A stretch of 64,000 nt of DNA, from the NCBI GenBank assembly GCA_002393945.1, contig DGSO01000011.1, positions 124,001 through 188,000 on the forward strand, written 5' to 3'. This DNA comes from Bacteroidales bacterium UBA4360. GTDB taxonomy: Bacteria > Bacteroidota > Bacteroidia > Bacteroidales > UBA932. The translations under genes were made by a program, and so were the position numbers. The notes under the pieces are model-generated. The model was not told the origin of the DNA, did no database searches, and saw only the letters and a program-made list of their open reading frames with translations. Shown here piece by piece: positions 16,417-24,840 of the stretch. Numbering within the stretch: position 1 is the first letter of the stretch; the number at the start of each line of letters is the position of its first letter.

Positions 16417-19400
16417 ATGAAAAACATGCTCAGAACACTCCGGAAACCGGTACTCTTCTGCCTGGCACTGCTCGCAGGAGCGGCGCTCCACGCGCAGACG
16501 GGAAAGGTGACCGGAACGGTGCTGGACGAAAACGGCGAACCCCTCGTAGGAGCCGGCGTAGTAGTCAAAGGCACCACTAACGGCACCATGACAGGTATCA
16601 ACGGCGAATTCTCGCTTGACGTACCCAAGGGTGCGACTCTGACGTTCTCGTTCATCGGATATCTCGATGCCGAGATTGCCCCCGGAACGCGTTCCAACCT
16701 GGAAATAAGGATGGAACCGGACACTAAACTCCTTGACGAGGTTGTCGTCATCGGATACGGCACCGTGAAGCGCAAGGACCTTACCGGCTCCGTGGCTTCC
16801 GCCAGGGGCGAGGACATCGAGGCCCGCAAGACCACAACCCTTTCCACGGCTCTCCAGGGCTCAATGTCCGGCGTCATGGTAACCCGTGACAACTCCGCTC
16901 CGGGTGCAGGCGCAGGAAGCATCAGGGTGAGGGGTATAACCACCATCGGCACCACTGACCCGCTCATCATCGTGGACGGCGTCCAGACTTCCAGCCTTGA
17001 CTACGTGAACCCTGCCGATGTAGAGAGCATTTCCGTCCTCAAGGATGCCGCCGCTGCTTCAATCTACGGTTCCAAGGCCGCTGCAGGCGTTATCCTCGTG
17101 ACCACCAAGCGCGGAGACAAGTCCAGCATGAACCTCACCTACACCGGCGAATATGGCCTGGAAATCCCCACCGCCGAGCCCGACATGGTGGGCCTCACCC
17201 GCTATCTGGAGATGTACAACGAGCTCCTCTACAACGACAACCCCACCGCCGGTTTCTTCCAGCAGTACACTGCCGATCAGGTGAAGAACTGGGTCAAGAA
17301 CAACCAGACAGACCCCAACCACTATCCCATCACGGACTGGCGCGGTCTCATGATGAATGACTTCGCACCCCGCCAGACCCACCAGGTGGCCGTTTCCGGC
17401 GGCAACGACATGGTAAGGACCAAGGTGTCCCTCTCCTACGACGAGGTTGACGGCCTGTACGAAGGCCGCGGTTTCCAGCGCTATATGCTCAGGACCAACA
17501 ACGACTTCGAGATTATCAAGGACAAGCTCAGCGCCAGCCTTGACATCAACGTGAGAAGGGGAAAAAACCGCAACACGGTTTACAACCCTTTCAGCGACAT
17601 GAGAAAGACTCCTGCCATCTATGCAGCCATGTGGGACGACGGAAGGATTGCCGAAGGCAAGTCCGGCGCCAACCCCTACGGCCTTCTCAAGTACGGCGGC
17701 AACAGCACTTCCTGGAGCACCCAGATAGGCGGTAAGGGCATGATCGAGTACAAGCCTTTCAAGGGCATGAGCATCCAGGCCATCATCTCCCCGTTCATCA
17801 ACTATACCAAGAGCAAGCAGTTCAAGCTGGCAACTTACTATACCCTCATGGACGACCCTGAGGCCTTCGGCGGCTGGCTCGAAGGCGGCGGCAGCACCTA
17901 TGCTACCAACGACCTTTCCGAAACCCGTAACGACAGCTATACCGTTACCTCCCAGCTCATAGCGAACTACAGCAACACTTTTGCCGAAAAGCACAGCATC
18001 AACCTCATGGCAGGTTACGAGGGCTACGTGCTCAAGAGCGAAAGCCTCACCGCCGGCCGTGACCAGTACGAGCTCACGCAGTATCCTTATCTTAACATCG
18101 GCCCCGAGGACTTTCAGACCAACTCCGGAAACGGCAGCGAGTTCACGTCCAACTCCGTTTTCGGCCGTGCGATGTACGATTTCGGCGGCAAGTATCTCCT
18201 GCAGGCCAACGTGCGTTACGACGGTTCTTCCCGCTTCGCAAGGAAGTACCGCTGGGGCCTGTTCCCTTCGGTATCGGCAGGCTGGGTTGTCTCTGAAGAG
18301 CCTTTCATGAGCGCCCTGAAGCCGGTTGTCTCCTTCCTTAAGCTGCGCGCCAGCTGGGGCCAGCTGGGAAATGAGCGTATCGGCAGCAATTACTTCCCTT
18401 ACCTTGCCCTCATGACCTTCGGGGACGCCCTCTTCTACAATAACGGCAGCGTGGTTTCCAACAAGACCGCCGCACAGAGGGGCCTCGCCGTTGAGGACAT
18501 CACCTGGGAGACCACCACTTCCACCGACTTCGGCCTTGACGCCACTTTCTTCGCTAACCGCCTCAAGCTGGGCTTCGACTACTATGTGAAGCATACCGAC
18601 GACATGCTCCTTGGCATAGAGATTCCCTGGATGATGGGTTACAGCAAGCCCAATACCAACGCCGGACGCATGTCCACAAGGGGTTGGGACCTGGATCTTG
18701 GCTGGAGCGACCGCAAGGGCGATTTCACCTACAGCATAAGCGCCAACCTCTCCGACTTCCTCTCCGTGATGGATTACCTCAATGATGCCGATATCATCGG
18801 CTCCAGCACCATCCAGAGGGCAGGGGAGTACTACAACGCCTACTACGGCTACAAGAGCGCCGGCCTCTTCCTCACCCAGGAAGACGTTGACAACTCTGCA
18901 AAGCTGAACAACCAGGTCACCGTGGGCGATATCAAGTATGTCGATATCTCCGGTCCCGACGGCGAGCCCGACGGCAAGATCTCCCCGGAATACGACCGCG
19001 TGGTCCTCGGCAACCAGCTTCCCCGTTTCCAGTTTGGCGGAAACATCAACCTGGGATACAAGAACTGGGATATGTCGGTGGCCTTCCAGGGCATCGGCAA
19101 GAAGAATTCCTACATGGGTTCCGCCATGGTGCAGCCCCTCAGGGACAACTATGGAAACATCCCCGCCATCATCGAAGACAGGTACTGGAGCGTGTTCAAC
19201 ACCGACGAGGATAACGCCCGCGCTCAGTATCCCCGCCTCACCAAGACCGGAATCAGCAACAACTACGCTATTTCCGACTACTGGATCTTCAACGGCGCAT
19301 ACTTCCGTCTCAAGAACGTTACCGTGGGCTATACCCTGCCCCAGAACGTGACCAAAATCATCGGCATGAAGAAAGTGAGGGTGTATGCAAGCGCGTCAGA

Positions 19401-19506
19401 CCTCTTCTGCCTGAGCCATTACCCCAAGGGCTGGGACCCTGAAATGGGTTACACATCCTATCCTATAACCACTTCCGTCCTTGCAGGTGTATCCGTAAAA
19501 TTCTAA
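16417..19506 (+). CDS. susC: SusC/RagA-family TonB-dependent outer-membrane transporter
   Basis: This 1029-residue protein imports oligosaccharides across the outer membrane with energy from TonB. It has a signal peptide (1-27), a carboxypeptidase-like N-terminal extension (about 28-110; GKVTGTVLDENGEPLVGAGV), a TonB-box-like DEVVVIGYG, a plug domain (about 120-230; LIIVDGVQ, ADVESISVLKDAAAASIYGSKAAAGVILVTT) and then a beta-barrel ending in SVKF. The length is usual for the family. The SusD partner starts 4 bases after the stop. There is no promoter in the 19-base gap upstream, so it is expressed with the DUF4832 genes. Confidence 0.96.
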   Translation: MKNMLRTLRKPVLFCLALLAGAALHAQTGKVTGTVLDENGEPLVGAGVVVKGTTNGTMTGINGEFSLDVPKGATLTFSFIGYLDAEIAPGTRSNLEIRMEPDTKLLDEVVVIGYGTVKRKDLTGSVASARGEDIEARKTTTLSTALQGSMSGVMVTRDNSAPGAGAGSIRVRGITTIGTTDPLIIVDGVQTSSLDYVNPADVESISVLKDAAAASIYGSKAAAGVILVTTKRGDKSSMNLTYTGEYGLEIPTAEPDMVGLTRYLEMYNELLYNDNPTAGFFQQYTADQVKNWVKNNQTDPNHYPITDWRGLMMNDFAPRQTHQVAVSGGNDMVRTKVSLSYDEVDGLYEGRGFQRYMLRTNNDFEIIKDKLSASLDINVRRGKNRNTVYNPFSDMRKTPAIYAAMWDDGRIAEGKSGANPYGLLKYGGNSTSWSTQIGGKGMIEYKPFKGMSIQAIISPFINYTKSKQFKLATYYTLMDDPEAFGGWLEGGGSTYATNDLSETRNDSYTVTSQLIANYSNTFAEKHSINLMAGYEGYVLKSESLTAGRDQYELTQYPYLNIGPEDFQTNSGNGSEFTSNSVFGRAMYDFGGKYLLQANVRYDGSSRFARKYRWGLFPSVSAGWVVSEEPFMSALKPVVSFLKLRASWGQLGNERIGSNYFPYLALMTFGDALFYNNGSVVSNKTAAQRGLAVEDITWETTTSTDFGLDATFFANRLKLGFDYYVKHTDDMLLGIEIPWMMGYSKPNTNAGRMSTRGWDLDLGWSDRKGDFTYSISANLSDFLSVMDYLNDADIIGSSTIQRAGEYYNAYYGYKSAGLFLTQEDVDNSAKLNNQVTVGDIKYVDISGPDGEPDGKISPEYDRVVLGNQLPRFQFGGNINLGYKNWDMSVAFQGIGKKNSYMGSAMVQPLRDNYGNIPAIIEDRYWSVFNTDEDNARAQYPRLTKTGISNNYAISDYWIFNGAYFRLKNVTVGYTLPQNVTKIIGMKKVRVYASASDLFCLSHYPKGWDPEMGYTSYPITTSVLAGVSVKF

Positions 19507-19510
19507 GAAT

Positions 19511-21214
19511 ATGAAAAAGTCATTATACATACTCTTTGCCGCAGCGCTTCTCTCTTCCTGCATCTCCATGGACATGACTCCCAAGAGCCAGGGAAGCAGC
19601 GCCTCATGGTACACCACTGAGACAGAACTCAACATGGCGGTGAGCGAGTTTTATATCCTGGGCTACTGGGATTACACCATCAGCCATGAGCAGTGGAGCG
19701 ACAATTTCACCTACCGCAACACCAACCGCAACGACATCCTCGAGGGCACCGTCAACGGGCAGACCTGGGATGCCTACCATATCTGGGAACAGGCCTACAA
19801 GCTCATCTCCCGCGCCAACTCACTTTTGGAGAACATCCACCGCGCAGAGGAAGCCGGCATGTCCGAAGAAAAGGTGAACCGCTTCAAGGCCGAGGCCTGC
19901 TTTGCCCGTGCCTGCAAGTACGGTGACCTCGTCTTCTACTTCGGCGACGTTCCCTACATCGACAGGTACCAGACCATCCAGGAGGCCGAACAGAACGGCC
20001 GCACTCCCGTCAATACCATCAAGGCCAGCATCTACGAGGATTTCGACTTCGCGGCCAAGTATCTGCCCCAGAGCTACGCCGGTACCTCCATGCACTTCAC
20101 TAAGGGTGCAGCCCTTGCCATGAAGGCACGTTACGCCCTGTGGCTGGGAGACTACGACATCGCCGCCCAGGCAGCCAAAGACTGCATGGACCTTGGCGTC
20201 TACTCCCTCCAGAGCGACTACAGCGACATCTTCTGGCAGAGCACAGGTCTCATCGACGAGAAGATTTTCTGCATCCCCCGTTCCATCGAGGCAAGCGTCG
20301 TCCTGGACGTGTGGTATGTCAACAACTCCCTGCCCAGGAATGCAGGCGGTTATGCGGCCTACACCCCTTCATGGGACCTTCTCGCATCATACCTCTGCAC
20401 CGACGGCCTTCCCATCGACGAATCTCCCCTGTTCGACAGCACGAATCCCTTCAAGAACCGTGACCCGCGCTGCACCAAGACCATCGTGGAGTTCGGCACG
20501 GTGCACTGTGACTTCATTTACAATCCTTCACCTGCGGCCACCACTACCACAAAGGCTTCCACAGGGGCTTCCCAGTCCAACCAGGACAGCCGCGCCGTCA
20601 ACCAGTACGCTTCCTTCAACGGCCTCCTTCTCAAGAAAGGCGTTGACCTGAGCTACACCGAAAACGGCAAGCAGGTACAGAGCGACTTCCTCATCATGCG
20701 CTATGCCGATGTCCTCCTCATGTATGCCGAGGCCAAAATCGAGCTTGGCGAAATCGACGCAAGCGTCCTGAATGCCATCAACACCGTGCGTGCCCGCGCC
20801 TATGGCGTGAACGCTGCAAATACCGCCCTGTATCCCGCAGTGACGGCTACAGACCAGGCCACCCTCAGGAAGGCCGTCCGCATCGAGCGACGCATGGAGC
20901 TTGCCTTTGAGTGCCTCCGTTATGAGGACCTCATCCGCTGGCGCCTTGCAGAGAAGGCTCTGAACACCTACAACTACATCAACCTTGACGCTACCGCCTG
21001 CCTCGAGAAGGTGGTGAACAAGGGCTACTGGTTCTGGGGCATCACCCCCGAAATCGATGAAGACGGCATTGCCGATTTTTCTGCACTCAAGGAAGCCGGC
21101 CTGTGCCAGGAAGGCGCAAAACGCAATTTCCCTGCAAGACAGTATCTCCTTCCCATCCCTACGCATGACATCGAACTCTCCGGTGGTAATCTTGTAAACA
21201 ATGAAGGCTATTGA
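19511..21214 (+). CDS. susD: SusD/RagB-family surface glycan-binding lipoprotein
   Basis: The 567-residue lipoprotein (ALLSSC, Cys at about residue 17) forms the lid of the SusC channel and delivers glycan to it. Recognisable SusD/RagB features are the TPR-like helices (RFKAEACFARACKYGDLVFYFGDVPYID), the LMYAEAKIELGE block, the RIERRMELAFECLRYEDLIRW block and the ending RQYLLPIPTHDIELS. It follows susC by 4 bases and precedes the SusE-like gene by 4 bases. Confidence 0.95.
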   Translation: MKKSLYILFAAALLSSCISMDMTPKSQGSSASWYTTETELNMAVSEFYILGYWDYTISHEQWSDNFTYRNTNRNDILEGTVNGQTWDAYHIWEQAYKLISRANSLLENIHRAEEAGMSEEKVNRFKAEACFARACKYGDLVFYFGDVPYIDRYQTIQEAEQNGRTPVNTIKASIYEDFDFAAKYLPQSYAGTSMHFTKGAALAMKARYALWLGDYDIAAQAAKDCMDLGVYSLQSDYSDIFWQSTGLIDEKIFCIPRSIEASVVLDVWYVNNSLPRNAGGYAAYTPSWDLLASYLCTDGLPIDESPLFDSTNPFKNRDPRCTKTIVEFGTVHCDFIYNPSPAATTTTKASTGASQSNQDSRAVNQYASFNGLLLKKGVDLSYTENGKQVQSDFLIMRYADVLLMYAEAKIELGEIDASVLNAINTVRARAYGVNAANTALYPAVTATDQATLRKAVRIERRMELAFECLRYEDLIRWRLAEKALNTYNYINLDATACLEKVVNKGYWFWGITPEIDEDGIADFSALKEAGLCQEGAKRNFPARQYLLPIPTHDIELSGGNLVNNEGY

Positions 21215-21218
21215 TATC

Positions 21219-22835
21219 ATGAAAAAGTTAACCGTAGCGCTTGCTTCCCTGGCCTTCGCGGCCTGCACGGGTTGCATCAAGCATAACATAGACAACTCCT
21301 ATTCGAAGTCCAACTCCATCATGGAGATCCAGGCTTCCGCCTCCTCCGTCGTACTGGACGAATCCAAGCCGGACGACGTTGCCCTCACCATCAGCTGGAC
21401 ACCAGCCTTTGACTATGGTGACGACTATGTGATGACATACGAATACTCCGTTGAGGTTCCGTCCTCCAAGGCATCGGCCCTCACCGAATACGAGGACGAC
21501 GGCATCTTCACCCGCACCTATACGAACAAGCAGCTCCAGGATATGCTCACGGGCCATTTCGCCCAGGAGACCCGCAAGAAGGGCCAGATCAAGTTCAGCA
21601 TCTCTGCGACCTACAGCGGCCCCCGCGTGGTGCTCCCGGACATGTCCTCCGTCACCGTTGACGTAAAGACCTGGGGCCCCGTGAAATTCGCGGCCGAAAA
21701 GGTCTTCCTTGGCGGAACTGCCGTCTCCGAGCAGGAGCTTACCGCAAGCGGCAGCCTCTATATCTGGCAGGGAAGCCTCTCCAAGGGCAAAATCAACTTC
21801 CCCATCCAGTATGAAGGCGAGAACAACACCATCATCCCCGCTTCCGGTGCCGATACCGCAGTCTCCGGCGACGCCCAGCCTGCACAGGCCGTAGAAGGAG
21901 CCTCTTCCTTCGGATGGACCATTGCCGCCGACGACAATTACCGCGTCACCCTCAATATGAACGCAAAGACCGTCACCGTCATCCCCACCTCCCAGATTTT
22001 CGAGGTCGAGAAGATATTCCTCGGCGGCAGCGCTGCTCCCGGCGAAGACATCGAGGTGGCTCCCACCCTGGAGAACCCCGCCGTGTACGCCTACCATGGC
22101 GAGCTCAAGGCCGGCAACCTCTATCTGCCGGTGCTCTTTGACGAGGCCACAACCCTCTCAATCGTCCCTGCAGGCAGCTCCCACGCCATTGCCGACGGCG
22201 AGACCGTCAGCTTCGGCCAGGCCCTTACTGCCAGCGCACCTTCCTCCAAGTACTGGACTATCGAGACCGACGGCGTCTACCGCATCGTGATTGACACCGA
22301 CGCCAAGACCATCGCCATCTATTCTCCTGCAACGGATCCCAAGAACAAGGAAGTCTCCTACAACAACACCGTGGACAAGATCAATCCTTACACTCAGGAG
22401 GTCACCGAACTCTGGATGTGGGGCGGTTTCAACGCTGCTGAAAAGGATGCCGATCAGGCAAAGGCCGGCTTCATGAAGAAGTACACTCTCCAGCAGAGCG
22501 CAGCCAATCCTTACGTCTTCGTCTACTTCGGAGAGGCACTTCCCAGAAAGACCGGAAACTACAACTCCAAGAACGCAGAGACCGGGGCAACCTCCGGCGC
22601 AGGATGGCTTACCTTCCTCGTGAGCAACATTGAGAACAACGTCTACGCATACGGCTCCACTGCCAATGCAAAGCGCAACGACCACACCGGTACCGTAGAG
22701 CCCGCCCTTGGCGAGACTTCCACCATCGTGGGCGGTCAGAGCGATAACCGCTATGCATACTTCGTGATTCCCGAAGGCGCCAACTACGTGGAAGTTGACA
22801 TTGACAAGATGACAGTAGTATTTGACAAACGATAA
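21219..22835 (+). CDS. SusE-like surface glycan-binding lipoprotein
   Basis: The start at 21219 gives a lipoprotein signal (MKKLTVALASLAFAACTG); an in-frame ATG at 21201 lies inside susD. Of 538 residues, the first 150 form a SusE-type domain (VLDESKPDDVALTISWTPAF). Two SusE/SusF outer-membrane starch-binding-like modules follow, each beginning VEKxFLGGxA (FLGGTAVSEQEL and FLGGSAAPGEDI) with a conserved LxLPVLFDE or INFPIQYEG strand. A C-terminal part ends in a PEGANYVEVDIDK strand. Such proteins hold polysaccharide at the cell surface beside SusCD. Fold assignment is good; the ligand is unknown. Confidence 0.85.
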   Translation: MKKLTVALASLAFAACTGCIKHNIDNSYSKSNSIMEIQASASSVVLDESKPDDVALTISWTPAFDYGDDYVMTYEYSVEVPSSKASALTEYEDDGIFTRTYTNKQLQDMLTGHFAQETRKKGQIKFSISATYSGPRVVLPDMSSVTVDVKTWGPVKFAAEKVFLGGTAVSEQELTASGSLYIWQGSLSKGKINFPIQYEGENNTIIPASGADTAVSGDAQPAQAVEGASSFGWTIAADDNYRVTLNMNAKTVTVIPTSQIFEVEKIFLGGSAAPGEDIEVAPTLENPAVYAYHGELKAGNLYLPVLFDEATTLSIVPAGSSHAIADGETVSFGQALTASAPSSKYWTIETDGVYRIVIDTDAKTIAIYSPATDPKNKEVSYNNTVDKINPYTQEVTELWMWGGFNAAEKDADQAKAGFMKKYTLQQSAANPYVFVYFGEALPRKTGNYNSKNAETGATSGAGWLTFLVSNIENNVYAYGSTANAKRNDHTGTVEPALGETSTIVGGQSDNRYAYFVIPEGANYVEVDIDKMTVVFDKR

Positions 22836-22837
22836 CC

Positions 22838-22996
22838 ATGAAAAAAACCACCATCAGGAAGGGCTATGAGACCCCTTCTTCAACAACCGTAAGCATCAAG
22901 GCCGAAGCGCCCATCTGCGCCAGCGGAGACTTTGAAGACACCGCCTGGACAGACTCCATCATTGACAATATAGCCGACGTTGATTTTATCTTTTAG
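22838..22996 (+). CDS. small peptide of the Y-x2-P family (PUL copy 1)
   Basis: This 52-residue reading frame starts 2 bases after the SusE-like stop and ends 4 bases before the next lipoprotein gene, so it is inside the operon. It begins with a basic stretch, then Y10-x2-P13, a beta-like TTVSIKAEA segment, I26-C27-A28-S29-G30 and an acidic, hydrophobic tail ending DFIF. There is no signal peptide. The same plan recurs at 24688-24837 and 49744-49923, each time just upstream of a fimbrillin-like lipoprotein. I know of no assigned function. Its reality is supported by tight packing and the repeated motif. Confidence 0.7.
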   Translation: MKKTTIRKGYETPSSTTVSIKAEAPICASGDFEDTAWTDSIIDNIADVDFIF

Positions 22997-23000
22997 GACC

Positions 23001-24686
23001 ATGAAAAAGTATTCATTCATTTTTGCAGCACTTGCCGTGATAGCGGCAGGCTGCGCCAAGGAAGATAATATCGCTGAAAGCCAGGATATCACCGCGGAAG
23101 AGGCTTCTTCCGTAGTTTTCACCGCCGGTATCGACACCAAGGCACATATTGAGGGAACCGCAGTGAATTGGGACGCCTCCGACGCCATAACCGTCTGGAA
23201 CGGAACCGCCGCCGCTGAGTTCACCACCACCGACAGCGGTGCCACCGCAACCTTCACCACCGCGGCCGCTTTCGCATCTGCAGCCTCCTACGTGGCCCTT
23301 TATCCTGCCGATGCAGGCGCCTCCTTCAGCGCCGGCAGCGTGAGCACCACCCTGCCTGAGGCCCAGACCGCAGCCGCCGGCACCTTCGACCCGGCTGCCA
23401 ACCTTGCCGTTGCAAGCAGCACCACTACGGCCCTTGCCTTCAGCAACCTGGTGTCCTACCTTAAATTCACCGTCCCTGCGGGCATGGATGACCTTACCTC
23501 CGTTTCCTTCAAGGGCAACGCCGGCGAAAAGGTAGCCGGCGCCGCCACCGTGAACGTCGGCACCAAGGCCCTCACCGCCACCGGCTCCGAAACCGCCACA
23601 CTTTCCGGCACCTTCACCGAAGGCGAGACCTACTATATAGCTATTGCTCCTCAGCGCTTTGCCACAGGTTACACCGTTACGGTAGTGCGCGGCGGCGGCT
23701 CTTATGACATGGTCTCCAATGCCGATGTCACCTTCGCCCGCAGCGAATCCCGCAATATCGGCAATGTATGGGACGGCAAAACCGTAGCCGTGCTTTCCGG
23801 AGCCGCAGTTGCTTCTCCCACCAAGATGACAAAGGTCGAAGGCGAGGACGGAAAGATTCAGTTTGACGAAGTGTTCACGTATCGCGGTGCCCTCAGTGCA
23901 GGTGCACTCAATATCAACGCCGCATATACCGGAACTGCAATCCAGGGCGGCATCACCATCCCTGCCGACGGCAATTATCATGTGATGTACAATGAGACCT
24001 CCGGACGCCTCAGGGTTTACTCCCAGGAGATGTACGTGGACTTCCTTCGCTCCAACGAGCACGGCGCATCCGTCGCTCCCTGGAAGATGCTCAGGAACAT
24101 CGATCCCGACACCGTGGACGATACCGCTCCCAACTACACCCTGGTAGACTATGACGGAAACCTCACCGGCGCAAGGTGCGACCTTACAAACTTCACCGCC
24201 TCCAATGATGACTACAAGTATAAAGGCACCGGCGGAAACGACAGGAACATGCCTTCATACTATGCCGACGACGAAGAATGGACCAAGGGCGCACTCTATG
24301 ACGGGCTTCAGATTCTCCACGCAACCGGTGCAGATTCTGACGAACTCTCCATTACCATCTCCGGCCTCAGCGCTTCCGACAAGTACGATTTCCGCCTTGT
24401 GGGCGCCAGGTTCAATGCAAGCGCCGCTGCAAGAAAGACCCAGTATGTCCTTGTGGGCGCAACTACAAGCGAGCCTCAGTATGTATTCCAGGGATGGAAG
24501 CCTGCCAATACTGCCGCAATGGCAACTTACAATTTCATGTCAGTTCACAAGGTTGACTTCGACGGCATTACTCCCGACTCTGAAGGAAAGGTCGTGATCA
24601 AGGTCAAGGGCGTTGATACCGGTACTCGTGCCGATGCCCACCTGAATGCCCTCAGAATAGCAAAAGTAGTTTATTCCAAGAACTAA
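23001..24686 (+). CDS. fimbrillin-like PUL lipoprotein with C-terminal shared module (copy 1)
   Basis: The start at 23001 gives a lipoprotein signal (AVIAAGC, Cys at about residue 15); the upstream ATG at 22980 is inside the small peptide gene. The 561 residues divide into a fimbrillin-like N-terminal domain (about 30-255: DTKAHIEGTAVNWDASDAITVW, YVALYPAD, YLKFTVPAG), a middle region, and a C-terminal module (about 445-561: ITISGLSASDKYDFRL, GARFNA). That module is also at the ends of the proteins at 24841 and 34058. The position after SusE suggests an extra surface glycan-binding protein. The N-terminal half is very close to the next gene but one, pointing to duplication. Confidence 0.72.
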   Translation: MKKYSFIFAALAVIAAGCAKEDNIAESQDITAEEASSVVFTAGIDTKAHIEGTAVNWDASDAITVWNGTAAAEFTTTDSGATATFTTAAAFASAASYVALYPADAGASFSAGSVSTTLPEAQTAAAGTFDPAANLAVASSTTTALAFSNLVSYLKFTVPAGMDDLTSVSFKGNAGEKVAGAATVNVGTKALTATGSETATLSGTFTEGETYYIAIAPQRFATGYTVTVVRGGGSYDMVSNADVTFARSESRNIGNVWDGKTVAVLSGAAVASPTKMTKVEGEDGKIQFDEVFTYRGALSAGALNINAAYTGTAIQGGITIPADGNYHVMYNETSGRLRVYSQEMYVDFLRSNEHGASVAPWKMLRNIDPDTVDDTAPNYTLVDYDGNLTGARCDLTNFTASNDDYKYKGTGGNDRNMPSYYADDEEWTKGALYDGLQILHATGADSDELSITISGLSASDKYDFRLVGARFNASAAARKTQYVLVGATTSEPQYVFQGWKPANTAAMATYNFMSVHKVDFDGITPDSEGKVVIKVKGVDTGTRADAHLNALRIAKVVYSKN

Positions 24687-24687
24687 G

Positions 24688-24837
24688 ATGATGAAAAAGA
24701 CAAATAATGAGCGGGGGAGGGAATACTCCTCCCCCGTTTGCGAAACGATCGAACTCCGGATGGGTTCTACAATAATGAGCGGAGAAGGCGTATGGGGAGA
24801 CGGCATCGGTAATGAAGACGGTCAGGGAGATTTCTAG
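24688..24837 (+). CDS. small peptide of the Y-x2-P family (PUL copy 2)
   Basis: This 49-residue frame (start 24688 or 24691) lies 1 base after one lipoprotein gene and 3 bases before its paralogue. It has basic N-terminal residues, Y13-x2-P16, a TIELRMGST segment, I29-M30-S31-G32 and a Gly/Asp-rich tail. The spacing from P16 to M30 (14) equals that from P13 to C27 in the first copy. A perfect 9-base stem lies inside the coding sequence at 24712-24736. The gene and the lipoprotein after it look like a duplicate of the 22838-24686 pair. Confidence 0.65.
   Translation: MMKKTNNERGREYSSPVCETIELRMGSTIMSGEGVWGDGIGNEDGQGDF
24712..24736 (+). repeat. perfect hairpin inside the small peptide gene
   Basis: CGGGGGAGG (24712-24720) and CCTCCCCCG (24728-24736) are exact inverse complements around a 7-base loop. 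No T-run follows, so it is not a standard terminator. It could slow translation or protect the downstream message. Confidence 0.6.
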
Positions 24838-24840
24838 GCT

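Noticed and set aside
15477..18594. Long minus-strand frames of about 500 codons (15477-16970 and 17059-18594)
   Set aside because: They oppose the DUF4832 copy 2 and susC genes, both of which are certain. No motif was found in the antisense products.
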